Below, in pieces: positions 41,043 to 47,864 of a stretch of DNA of 64,000 nucleotides. The notes beneath the pieces were generated by a model. It made no database searches, had not been told where the DNA came from, and saw only the letters and a program-made list of their open reading frames with translations. The position numbers and the translations under genes were made by a program. Every line of letters starts with the position of its first letter. Position 1 is the first letter of the stretch. The DNA is from an uncultured Lachnospiraceae bacterium. Its GTDB lineage: Bacteria > Bacillota > Clostridia > Lachnospirales > Lachnospiraceae. The stretch spans positions 1-64,000 of the forward strand of contig CAMEOT010000008.1 in assembly GCA_945929965.1 (NCBI GenBank). Direction: 5' to 3'.

Positions 41043-41642
41043 ATGGGAAAGAGACATTTAACACCGGCAGAGATCAAAGAGCAGTGCAAGCGGATCGCCC
41101 GGGAAAGCCGAATGGCTGACCGGACACCCTGGACTGCTATGGGAATCATCTGCAGCTATGTGATCATGCGCCGGGAGGGATTCAAGGGGCAGAGAATCAG
41201 CAGGCTGGCGAATAAAGTAAATGAGATGGAAGCTGACTGGTCCGCGGGCAAGGTTGATCTGAAAGAGATTAGCAAGCGGCTGATGGATAAGGCTGGATGG
41301 TCCATTGAGTATAAAGCCTATACCGAGGATGACATCACCGCCCGGAAGGGGTCCTATCAGTACTGGCTGGATCAGAAGCAAATCGGACCGCAGAACACCA
41401 TTAATGAGCAGGCTACAAGGTATATGCTGTTTTTCTTCACTGTTTTGATGGATGAGTACGGATTCGGCAAAGACCGGCTCACTCGCGTTGAAGAATACAT
41501 GAATGAGTTGTTGCTGTCATACCAGCAGGACAAGACTACTGTCAGAGAATGGTCCCATGCGTTGCTCACAGAAGCCGGGGTGGTCATGGAACCGCCGGTG
41601 GATCCGCTTACACAGACTGCAGGAAGCATTATGACCGGCTGA
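41043..41642 (+). CDS. conserved phage protein of unknown function
   Basis: 199 residues from ATG 41043, 4 nt after AGGAGG. Mainly helical with 'WTAMGIICSYVIMRREGFKG' and 'ATRYMLFFFTVLMDEYGFGK'. It is common at the end of early regions of Lachnospiraceae prophages. No catalytic motif seen. Confidence 0.65.
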   Translation: MGKRHLTPAEIKEQCKRIARESRMADRTPWTAMGIICSYVIMRREGFKGQRISRLANKVNEMEADWSAGKVDLKEISKRLMDKAGWSIEYKAYTEDDITARKGSYQYWLDQKQIGPQNTINEQATRYMLFFFTVLMDEYGFGKDRLTRVEEYMNELLLSYQQDKTTVREWSHALLTEAGVVMEPPVDPLTQTAGSIMTG

Positions 41643-41699
41643 TTTGAAATCCTTGGAAGAAAGTAAAATCAGGAACTAAAAAGTGAAATTGATATTTGA

Positions 41700-41800
41700 G
41701 TTGTTGCTTGGAAACTCAAAAGCAAGTCAGCAAGTTAAAATCCCCCGGTAATACGGGGGAGAAATCGAACTACTGAGGAAAATTCGGTAGTTGGGAAATT
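41700..41800 (+). other. intergenic hairpin cluster
   Basis: Three stems follow one another: TTGAGTT with AAACTCAA (about 41697-41723), CCCCCG with CGGGGG (about 41744-41760), and AACTAC with GTAGTT (about 41769-41793). No T-run follows. They may separate the methyltransferase block from the small genes after it. Confidence 0.4.
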
Positions 41801-41820
41801 AAAGAAAGAGAGGATATGCT

Positions 41821-42045
41821 ATGAGCAATAATGACAACATAACGGAAGCAGTGCACGGACTTGATATATTTACAAAAAATTGGTGCATGAATTGCGCAGA
41901 GACGGATAGAACGAACGATCTTGTATTTCGGTGTAAAGAATGCGAATTTTATGCGCCAAAAGGAATTTGCAAGATAAAGAAATTTGCAAGTGAGCATAAG
42001 AGTGATTACAACATGAATGATTTTGGATCAATGGGAAGCCATTAG
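41821..42045 (+). CDS. small Cys-rich protein, 74 residues
   Basis: Two CxxC pairs ('WCMNCAETD' and 'FRCKECEFY') suggest zinc binding. AGAGAGGAT lies upstream. One of four small Cys-rich genes between 41.8 and 44.8 kb. Function unknown. Confidence 0.55.
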   Translation: MSNNDNITEAVHGLDIFTKNWCMNCAETDRTNDLVFRCKECEFYAPKGICKIKKFASEHKSDYNMNDFGSMGSH

Positions 42046-42059
42046 AAAGGAAAAATAAG

Positions 42060-42434
42060 ATGAATAACCCGGATGAATTAACAATCCATGTAATGCACGG
42101 ATATGATACGATCGAATCTCCTACTGGTGAGAAGTGCTTCGGATGCTATGTGCAAGGACAGAATGAGATCTATATTGCTGACGGGATTCCCTGTGATCAG
42201 TTTTTCTTCACCCTGGCACATGAGTATGCACACTTTTTGCAGGATGCCGATGGGAGAGAATTTGACGAGGAAGAAGCGGATGCGTTTGCAAATAGCGTAA
42301 CCAGAGCTGAGAATGCACAAATTGCTGAAGTTATCACAGAGTACCTTATAAATAACAAAGATTTTGTTATTTCGATGATTAAGGACAATGACAAGGAAAT
42401 GTTGCAGGACGAAATATTACAAGAGTTAACTTAG
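42060..42434 (+). CDS. ImmA/IrrE-like metallopeptidase
   Basis: 124 residues. 'FFFTLAHEYAHFLQD' contains the zinc motif HEYAH (54-58), and 'DEEEADAFANSV' supplies the third ligand region, as in ImmA/IrrE proteins that cut phage or ICE repressors. Here it lies far from the repressor gene, with small Cys-rich genes around it. The target is unknown; cleavage of the XRE repressor at 21212 is one option. Confidence 0.75.
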   Translation: MNNPDELTIHVMHGYDTIESPTGEKCFGCYVQGQNEIYIADGIPCDQFFFTLAHEYAHFLQDADGREFDEEEADAFANSVTRAENAQIAEVITEYLINNKDFVISMIKDNDKEMLQDEILQELT

Positions 42435-42458
42435 GATTTAGAAAAGGAGTGAACATAG

Positions 42459-42638
42459 ATGGATAATAAACAAAATACTTGTTGCCATTGCAAACATTCA
42501 GAAGGAATAGAGGGGAGAAATGCAATGCTCGGTTGCAATATTGATAAGAAATTACACGATATGGATGATAAATGTAGGTGTTTTGAAGCGTGTTATAAGT
42601 TTGATTTAAAAACAGGATTACCAGTAAGAAGTAAATAA
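42459..42638 (+). CDS. small Cys-rich protein, 59 residues
   Basis: ATG 42459 follows AAAAGGAGTGAACAT. The protein has seven Cys ('NTCCHCKHSEG', 'LGCNID', 'CRCFEACYKFD'), probably a zinc-binding module. Function unknown. Confidence 0.5.
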   Translation: MDNKQNTCCHCKHSEGIEGRNAMLGCNIDKKLHDMDDKCRCFEACYKFDLKTGLPVRSK

Positions 42639-42718
42639 CTAAACTGAAATATGGTATAAAATGTCACGACTTATAACATATCAGTCCGGTGGATTAGGAT
42701 TTAGTGGAGGTAGAGAAT

Positions 42719-42937
42719 ATGAGTAAGACAGAGATCTGTCAGATGTGTGATAACTATTCTGTGCGCAACAAGTGTGATCAGAAGAAAGATTGCAAAATCA
42801 TGAAAATTATGAACGAAAATGCAGCATTAAAAAAGCAGGTGAAGGAATTAAAGAAGGAACTTTCGGAAGCAAAGTTAAATATGTCATACATGATAGATCC
42901 CAATGCCATCGGCGATAGAAATGATATGGGATGGTAG
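42719..42937 (+). CDS. small Cys-rich coiled-coil protein
   Basis: 72 residues from ATG 42719 after GGAGGTAGA. Four Cys ('ICQMCDNYSV', 'NKCDQKKDC') precede a Lys/Glu coiled coil (about 30-55). Function unknown. Confidence 0.55.
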   Translation: MSKTEICQMCDNYSVRNKCDQKKDCKIMKIMNENAALKKQVKELKKELSEAKLNMSYMIDPNAIGDRNDMGW

Positions 42938-42964
42938 TTTTGGGATTTAGCGAGGTGATTTATT

Positions 42965-43252
42965 ATGACAATACCAAAAACAATTGAAAAATATGCAAGT
43001 GAATATGCAAAAACAAAATCTCAAAAAGCCTATCAGAAAGTAGTTGACTGGCTTAATAAGTATACCGATGCCGATGGTATAGATATTGGAGAAATATCTA
43101 TAGTATCAAAACCAACAGGAGACAAACAACTTGAAGATGGCGAATATTGTGAGCAATGGTCAGTTGGATTCGAGGGAGATAGCTTTGAGGGATATTATTA
43201 TCATAAAATGCGTGAGAATGATAATTATTTGAAATACACATATTTTTGTTAA
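42965..43252 (+). CDS. small prophage protein, 95 residues
   Basis: GCGAGGTGA lies upstream. An alpha-helical N-terminus ('IEKYASEYAKTKSQKAYQKV') is followed by an acidic, aromatic-rich part. No family recognised. It is the last gene before the recombinase. Confidence 0.55.
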   Translation: MTIPKTIEKYASEYAKTKSQKAYQKVVDWLNKYTDADGIDIGEISIVSKPTGDKQLEDGEYCEQWSVGFEGDSFEGYYYHKMRENDNYLKYTYFC

Positions 43253-43305
43253 ACTGAAAGTTACATAAAACAAAATGTCCTGCACCGGGACAAATCCACG
43301 AATAC

Positions 43306-43358
43306 AGAACATTTGTTCTCTTCAAACAAATAATACCATGACTTGAAATATCTGTCAA
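43306..43358 (-). promoter_or_regulatory. leftward promoter with LexA-like box
   Basis: Read leftward, TTGACA (43353-43358), a 17-nt spacer and TATTAT (43330-43335); AGAACAAATGTTCT follows at 43306-43319, over the early transcribed region. No gene is seen downstream on that strand. Confidence 0.5.
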
Positions 43359-43377
43359 TGGTCTGTTACATAAAAAC

Positions 43378-43414
43378 AGCGGTACACCCACCGACCAAAG
43401 TAAGTTGTACCGCT
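43378..43414. repeat. 8-bp inverted repeat before recombinase
   Basis: AGCGGTAC (43378-43385) and GTACCGCT (43407-43414) with 21 nt between. It could be a hairpin or a binding site; no match to the fibre inversion core. Confidence 0.45.
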
Positions 43415-43481
43415 CTCACGTCTGGGAGTATTATACCACACCGGTGATCCCCAGGCAAGGAATTTGTGGAGGGTTACGGAT

Positions 43482-44507
43482 ATGATGGACAAAAAAGAGG
43501 AACTGAAGAACAATATCATGCTGAAAATGCGCTATCATCTGGACAGCCAGGAGCTGGATCTGCTTGGAGTGGTGCTGACGGATGAGCTGACCAAGGTAGA
43601 GGTGGATACGCCGGAGACAGAGCTTGCTACGGTGGATAACACTAATGAGTATATTATGGATCTCTTTATGCTAAAAAAGGCGCCAAAACTGTCAGACATG
43701 ACTGTGAGACAATATACAGATGCGGTGCGGAGGCTTACAGATTACTGTCAAAAACCGCTTACAAGGATCACCAGTATGGATGTGGAGTGTTGGCTTAATA
43801 GCATTAAAAGCTGCAACAGCAACACATCCCTGAATAATCAGCGGCGGCACCTCAGCGCATTTTTTACATGGCTACGCAAGAGCAAAATTGTAAGTGAGAA
43901 TCCCGTGGAATCGATAGAGCCCTATCCGGAGCAGGAGAAGCCGGTGGATCATATGGAAGCGCAGGAGTACGAGGAGCTTAAGAGCGGATGTACCTGCAAA
44001 CGTGACCGCGCCATGATGGAGCTGCTACGGAGCACGGCAATCCGCGTGGGTGAGGCGGAACAGCTTAATGTAAATAATATTGACTGGCGAACCGGATCCG
44101 TGCTGGTGTACGGGCAGAAGACACGTACCTACCGGACAGTGTACCTTGATGATATCGCACTAAAGTATCTGGGAGAGTACATCCAGGAGCGCAGGTGCAG
44201 CATTAACAGTCGGGATCCGCTATTTGTAGCGGAGCGTGCTGTGAAGGGAGAGCACAAGCGTCTGTCCAGATCTGGGATTCGTTCTGCAGTCAGAACAATC
44301 GCGCAGCGTGCGGAGGTTGAACGCCGGGTATATCCACATCTCTTCAGGAAGACCACGGCCACCAATATCTGTAAGCGTGGCGGTACTATATGGGATGCCG
44401 GACATTATCTGGGACACAAGGACCGGAGCACGGCTGGGCAGCATTATGTTGCAGAGGATCAGGAGTGCATGAGATCTATTTTTAGGTTGAGAGTGGCTAC
44501 CATGTAA
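43482..44507 (+). CDS. tyrosine recombinase (XerC/D-like), candidate fibre invertase
   Basis: 341 residues from ATG 43482, 8 nt after TGGAGGG. N-terminal SAM-like DNA-binding domain (about 55-140). The catalytic set is complete: R188 ('TAIRVGEAEQL'), K213 ('GQKTR'), H286-x-x-R289 ('HLFRKT'), H312 and Y322 ('GHKDRSTAGQHY'). It is not the integrase, which follows at 44876 next to the attachment site. A second, Xer/Rci-like recombinase in a prophage with an invertible fibre locus is a natural candidate for the invertase; this link is inference. Confidence 0.85.
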   Translation: MMDKKEELKNNIMLKMRYHLDSQELDLLGVVLTDELTKVEVDTPETELATVDNTNEYIMDLFMLKKAPKLSDMTVRQYTDAVRRLTDYCQKPLTRITSMDVECWLNSIKSCNSNTSLNNQRRHLSAFFTWLRKSKIVSENPVESIEPYPEQEKPVDHMEAQEYEELKSGCTCKRDRAMMELLRSTAIRVGEAEQLNVNNIDWRTGSVLVYGQKTRTYRTVYLDDIALKYLGEYIQERRCSINSRDPLFVAERAVKGEHKRLSRSGIRSAVRTIAQRAEVERRVYPHLFRKTTATNICKRGGTIWDAGHYLGHKDRSTAGQHYVAEDQECMRSIFRLRVATM

Positions 44508-44511
44508 AAAA

Positions 44512-44540
44512 TTGAATAGTGACGGCGAAAATGATATAAT
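44512..44540 (+). promoter_or_regulatory. promoter before the small Cys gene and integrase
   Basis: TTGAAT (44512-44517), a 17-nt spacer ending ATGA, and TATAAT (44535-44540). It gives the integrase region its own transcription. Confidence 0.65.
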
Positions 44541-44572
44541 TCCTTTATTATAATATAAAAGGGGGAATAGAA

Positions 44573-44764
44573 ATGTCCGAACCAAAATGTAATGATAAGG
44601 GAGTTATTGTCAGAAAGTGGGAAACAGGAGATTCCGAATGCAATGCTTATAGTCAAGAGTATGAATGTGGCGCTGTATATCATAACAACTTTATGGATGT
44701 AGTTGGAAACAGAGATCACGATTGCTTTTGGGATTGTAGCAAATGCAAAAAGGGAAGAAAGTGA
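44573..44764 (+). CDS. small Cys-rich protein, 63 residues
   Basis: AAAGGGGGAATAG precedes the ATG. Five Cys, including 'CFWDCSKCKKGRK', suggest metal binding. Has its own promoter and is followed by a terminator. It could be an excisionase-like partner by position, but no such motif is visible. Confidence 0.55.
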   Translation: MSEPKCNDKGVIVRKWETGDSECNAYSQEYECGAVYHNNFMDVVGNRDHDCFWDCSKCKKGRK

Positions 44765-44784
44765 ATTTATGAATCCACAGGCCG

Positions 44785-44812
44785 GCCGTCAATTTTTGAT
44801 GACTGGCTTTTT
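44785..44812 (+). terminator. terminator before integrase
   Basis: GCC-GTCA pairs with TGAC-GGC (one bulge), followed by TTTTT. Confidence 0.5.
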
Positions 44813-44875
44813 ACATACTTAGGATGATTATATTGGAAAGGAGAAAGGGCGGCGCAGCCTATGGAAGGTATCTCC

Positions 44876-46081
44876 ATGACAGATACCGAATTATTGAAAT
44901 ATGCTGTCGAAAATGGTATCATTGACACAGCACTTTTGCAGGAAAAAATAGAGATGCAAAAGAGAGAGGAATTTTTAAAGAAACATTCATACAATATTTG
45001 GCAGGGAAAGGATGGAAAGTGGAGAACATATCTGCCGGATGAAGAAAAAGGAAGAAAGTTAATCAAGCGAACAAGGAAAGAATCAGTAGAAGATGAAATA
45101 GTGTCCTTTTGGAAACAGAAAGAGGAAAATCCTAAAATAAAGGAAGTTTTTGAAGAAAATAACAATAGAAAACTTTCATTAGGCAAAATATGTGAAGCTA
45201 CATATTTGAGAGATAAGCAATATTTTAATAGACATTATAAAGAATTTGGTGAACGAAGAATCAAATCTGTTTCTGAGGATGAATGGGAAGATTTTCTGGA
45301 AGAACAAATATCAGAAAAGCAATTAAAAGCTAAAGCATTTTCGGGTTTGAAAGGTATTACCAGAAGTATGTTGAAAAGAGCAAAAAAGAGAAAACTTATT
45401 GATTTTAATATTTCTGATTTGTTTGACAATCTGGATGTATCTGATAAGGACTTCTATAAAGAAATAAAGGAAGATTTTCAAGAAGTTTTTGATGAAAATG
45501 AAACCGATATAATGATTAAGTACCTCATAGGTCATCTTGACATTTCAAATGTGGCTATTTTGCTTATGTTTTTAACCGGAGCTAGAATAGGAGAGGTAGT
45601 TACTCTAAAGCATAGCGATTTTAATGAGAATACATTTAATGTCAGAAGAACTGAAACACGATTTTTAGGAAAAGAAAACAAATATGTTGTTGAGGTAAAG
45701 GAGTATCCTAAAACCAAAGCCGGAATAAGGACAGTTATTGTTCCAAAAGATTATGAGTGGTTATGTGATAAGATAAAACTAATTAATCCATTTTCAGAGT
45801 ATATATTTATGAAAAATGGAGAGAGAATGAGTGCTCAAGCAATTCGTATGCGACTTAAAAGATTATGTGTGAAATTAGATATATATAATAAATCGCCGCA
45901 TAAAATCCGAAAAACATATGGAACAATTCTTTTGGATAGTAACATTGATGAGCGACTTATTATAGGGCAAATGGGGCACACATCCATTGGAACGACAGAG
46001 GAACATTATCACAGGAACAGAAGGACGATTGAAAAAAAGAGTGCAATATTGAGTGATATTCCAGATTTAAGAGCAAGATAG
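44876..46081 (+). CDS. int: phage integrase (tyrosine recombinase)
   Basis: 401 residues from ATG 44876, 7 nt after GGAAGG; ATG 44861 is in frame but poorly placed. An arm-binding region ('YNIWQGKDGKWRTYLPDEEK', about 35-60), core-binding domain (about 95-190) and catalytic domain follow. 'FLTGARIGEVV' holds the first Arg; 'SPHKIRKTYG' the H-x-x-R pair; 'GQMGHTSIGTTEEHYHRNRR' the last His and the Tyr nucleophile. It lies next to a tRNA 3' end at 46.17-46.20 kb, the expected attachment site. Confidence 0.93.
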   Translation: MTDTELLKYAVENGIIDTALLQEKIEMQKREEFLKKHSYNIWQGKDGKWRTYLPDEEKGRKLIKRTRKESVEDEIVSFWKQKEENPKIKEVFEENNNRKLSLGKICEATYLRDKQYFNRHYKEFGERRIKSVSEDEWEDFLEEQISEKQLKAKAFSGLKGITRSMLKRAKKRKLIDFNISDLFDNLDVSDKDFYKEIKEDFQEVFDENETDIMIKYLIGHLDISNVAILLMFLTGARIGEVVTLKHSDFNENTFNVRRTETRFLGKENKYVVEVKEYPKTKAGIRTVIVPKDYEWLCDKIKLINPFSEYIFMKNGERMSAQAIRMRLKRLCVKLDIYNKSPHKIRKTYGTILLDSNIDERLIIGQMGHTSIGTTEEHYHRNRRTIEKKSAILSDIPDLRAR

Positions 46082-46085
46082 ATAT

Positions 46086-46130
46086 GATTACTTTTTTGGT
46101 GAAAGTAATCAAAGGTAATCAAGGATGAAT
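46086..46130. other. possible integrase arm sites and hairpin
   Basis: GATTACTTT pairs with AAAGTAATC (46086-46110), and GTAATCAA recurs (46104 and 46115). Such repeats between integrase and core site may be arm-type sites or a terminator. Confidence 0.4.
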
Positions 46131-46169
46131 GCTAAAACATTGCGTAAATACGGTAAAAACGAAGAAATG

Positions 46170-46200
46170 TTAATGGGTTCGATTCCCGTTATCTGCTTTT
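46170..46200 (+). other. prophage right attachment site (tRNA 3' end)
   Basis: ATGGGTTCGATTCCCGT is a T-arm (5-bp stem with TTCGATT loop), followed by TATCTGC as acceptor strand. No 5' part of a tRNA lies upstream, so this is the 3' fragment left by integration into a tRNA gene. The left site is outside the window. Confidence 0.7.
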
Positions 46201-46210
46201 ATATTTATAG

Positions 46211-46260
46211 AAAATGCGCAAAAACCTGTAGAAATGGGTCTTTGCGCATTTTGATTTTTT
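46211..46260 (+). terminator. terminator after attachment site
   Basis: AAAATGCGCAAA pairs with TTTGCGCATTTT, followed by GATTTTTT. It was probably the terminator of the tRNA gene. Confidence 0.75.
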
Positions 46261-46309
46261 GTATTTTGACGTAATAGTTTGCAAAATGCAACATGGAATG
46301 CAACATGTT

Positions 46310-46705
46310 TTATTGGTTCAATTTTTGAAGAAGAGCATCCTGCAATACCTGTGAAAAATTAACATTCCTATCTGTAGCAGCTTCATTCAGCCATTCCGGA
46401 ATGGAAAGAGTTTTTTTGACTGCTTTGGAGTTATGTTTTTTCTGGTAGGATATGAGGTCAAAGGGAACAACCACACAGAAGGTATCAGGATCTAAAGTAA
46501 CAGCGTAAGGTTCTGTGACCGGAGGAAGGGCTTCTCTGTTCTCTATACGGGAGACTACGGCAAGACCAAGTGCATCCCATGCCATTTCGTAGGCATCCTG
46601 CATATTTTCCCCCTGTGTCATACATTCGGGGAAATCCGGGAAGGTGATCCAAAAGCCTCCTTCTTCTGCTTTATGAAAAAGTGCCGGATAAAAAAGTTTT
46701 TTCAT
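46310..46705 (-). CDS. hicB: HicB-type antitoxin
   Basis: 131 residues. The degraded RNase H-like domain is clear at about 1-70 ('YPALFHKAEEGGFWITFPDF', 'CMTQGENMQDAYEMAWDALG'), and a C-terminal ribbon-helix-helix-type segment ('LSIPEWLNEAATDRNVNFSQ') can bind DNA. It neutralises HicA and represses the operon at the palindromes upstream. It lies 24 nt after the hicA gene. Confidence 0.9.
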   Translation of the reverse strand: MKKLFYPALFHKAEEGGFWITFPDFPECMTQGENMQDAYEMAWDALGLAVVSRIENREALPPVTEPYAVTLDPDTFCVVVPFDLISYQKKHNSKAVKKTLSIPEWLNEAATDRNVNFSQVLQDALLQKLNQ

Positions 46706-46729
46706 TTTGGTTCTCCTTGTTAATATTTG

Positions 46730-46918
46730 TTATTTTAAGTCAGCTTGTTTCAGAATTGCCTGTTCCAGACCTTTTTTTATGTCTTTGCAATGGTAAGGAA
46801 CAATAACGGTTTTATGAGTATCGGTGTTCTTCAGCTTTACATGGGAGCCGTTCTGGCTGATAATAGCAAAACCGTTTTTTAATAGGAGTTTGATCATCTC
46901 CTGTGAGGTCATAGGCAT
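46730..46918 (-). CDS. hicA: HicA-type toxin (mRNA interferase)
   Basis: 62 residues. 'LLLKNGFAIISQNGSHVKLK' carries the conserved active-site His, and 'VPYHCKDIKKGLEQAILKQA' completes the dsRBD-like fold. It cuts mRNA unless bound by HicB. First gene of the hicAB operon, with AAAGGAG upstream (reverse strand). Confidence 0.9.
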   Translation of the reverse strand: MPMTSQEMIKLLLKNGFAIISQNGSHVKLKNTDTHKTVIVPYHCKDIKKGLEQAILKQADLK

Positions 46919-46948
46919 CTTTTGTATCTCCTTTCCTACCTCAAATTC

Positions 46949-46999
46949 ATTTTAGCACGTAATATTACGTATGTCAATAAATAATACGTAATATTACAT
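46949..46999 (-). promoter_or_regulatory. hicAB promoter with two palindromic operators
   Basis: Read leftward, TTGACA (46972-46977), a 17-nt spacer and TAAAAT (46949-46954). ACGTAATATTACGT (46957-46970) fills the spacer; a second copy, ACGTAATATTACAT, lies at 46986-46999. HicB should bind both. Confidence 0.75.
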
Positions 47000-47009
47000 A
47001 CAAAAAGAA

Positions 47010-47205
47010 CGAGGTAATAGTAGTGTGTTGGGGTAAAATAAAACTATACTTTGAAAAGACAGAATATTTCAGAATAGCACCAGCCGCCGAGTGCTCTACG
47101 GGATATTCAATAAGGTGAACCTAGACACTGGCGATACGGGCGAACCGCACTCCTCCCGGAACTGATGCCAAAGTTATTATATAACGATACGCTCAAGGAC
47201 ACAAT
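47010..47205. other. intergenic region without a recognised gene
   Basis: Between the hicAB operators and the marR promoter I see no gene on either strand. A GC-richer stretch (47080-47165) differs from the AT-rich flanks and might be a remnant of an older gene. Confidence 0.35.
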
Positions 47206-47215
47206 GAGAAAATTG

Positions 47216-47265
47216 TTGACAATAATCCGATTTCGGATTATATGCCATTTAGTCCGAAATCGGAT
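47216..47265 (+). promoter_or_regulatory. marR promoter and two operators
   Basis: TTGACA (47216-47221), a 17-nt spacer and TATATG (47239-47244). The palindrome ATCCGATTTCGGAT (47225-47238) fills the spacer, and a second, GTCCGAAATCGGAT, lies at 47252-47265, fitting autoregulation. Confidence 0.75.
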
Positions 47266-47284
47266 AAAAAGGAGGAAAGCTTCT

Positions 47285-47755
47285 ATGGAAGAGAACAGAG
47301 GAAAATCTTTTGCACAGATCACATTGTACAATAAGCTGATCAAGGAGATGGACGATCTGTACCGGGTCTATGCTAAAAACTGTAATCTCTCGGAGACGGC
47401 TTTCTGGATTCTGTATTGTATCCGGGGGCGGGAAGAGGCGTTCACCCAGCGGGAGATCTGCGAATATTGGTTCTACACGCCCCAGACGGTGAACTCTGCA
47501 CTGAAAAATATGATGGAGGAAGGTCTGCTTACCTTGCGGGCGGAGGAAGGCAACCGCAAAAATAAGAGGATATATCTCACAGAGAAGGGGAAAGAGACTG
47601 CGGAGAGGATCGTGGTTCCGCTGATGGATGCGGAGCGTCGGGCACTGGCGGCTTTGGGAGAGCAGGAGGAAGTGTTCCTGCAGACCATGAAAAAGCATAC
47701 GGAATTATTCAAGGAAGAAATAACGAAACTGACAGAGGGAGCGGAGCCCATGTAG
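47285..47755 (+). CDS. MarR-family regulator
   Basis: 156 residues from ATG 47285 with AAAGGAGGAAAG upstream. The winged helix-turn-helix lies at about 40-105 ('FTQREICEYWFYTPQTVNSA', 'MMEEGLLTLRAEEGNRKNKR'). It probably represses itself and the MATE exporter that follows. Confidence 0.85.
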   Translation: MEENRGKSFAQITLYNKLIKEMDDLYRVYAKNCNLSETAFWILYCIRGREEAFTQREICEYWFYTPQTVNSALKNMMEEGLLTLRAEEGNRKNKRIYLTEKGKETAERIVVPLMDAERRALAALGEQEEVFLQTMKKHTELFKEEITKLTEGAEPM

Positions 47756-47864
47756 TCGCATGACCTCTGATGAATATATAAATTTATGTCTGCACAATAT
47801 ACGAAAGCATATGGCACAAAAGAGCCGGAAAACTTGCAGGCTATGGAAAAACATGAGGATTATT

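Noticed and set aside
43378..43414. Inverted repeat before the recombinase as a fifth inversion site
   Set aside because: It does not contain the TAAATAGGAATTTAA core; the AGGAATTT at 43460-43467 is only an 8-base match.
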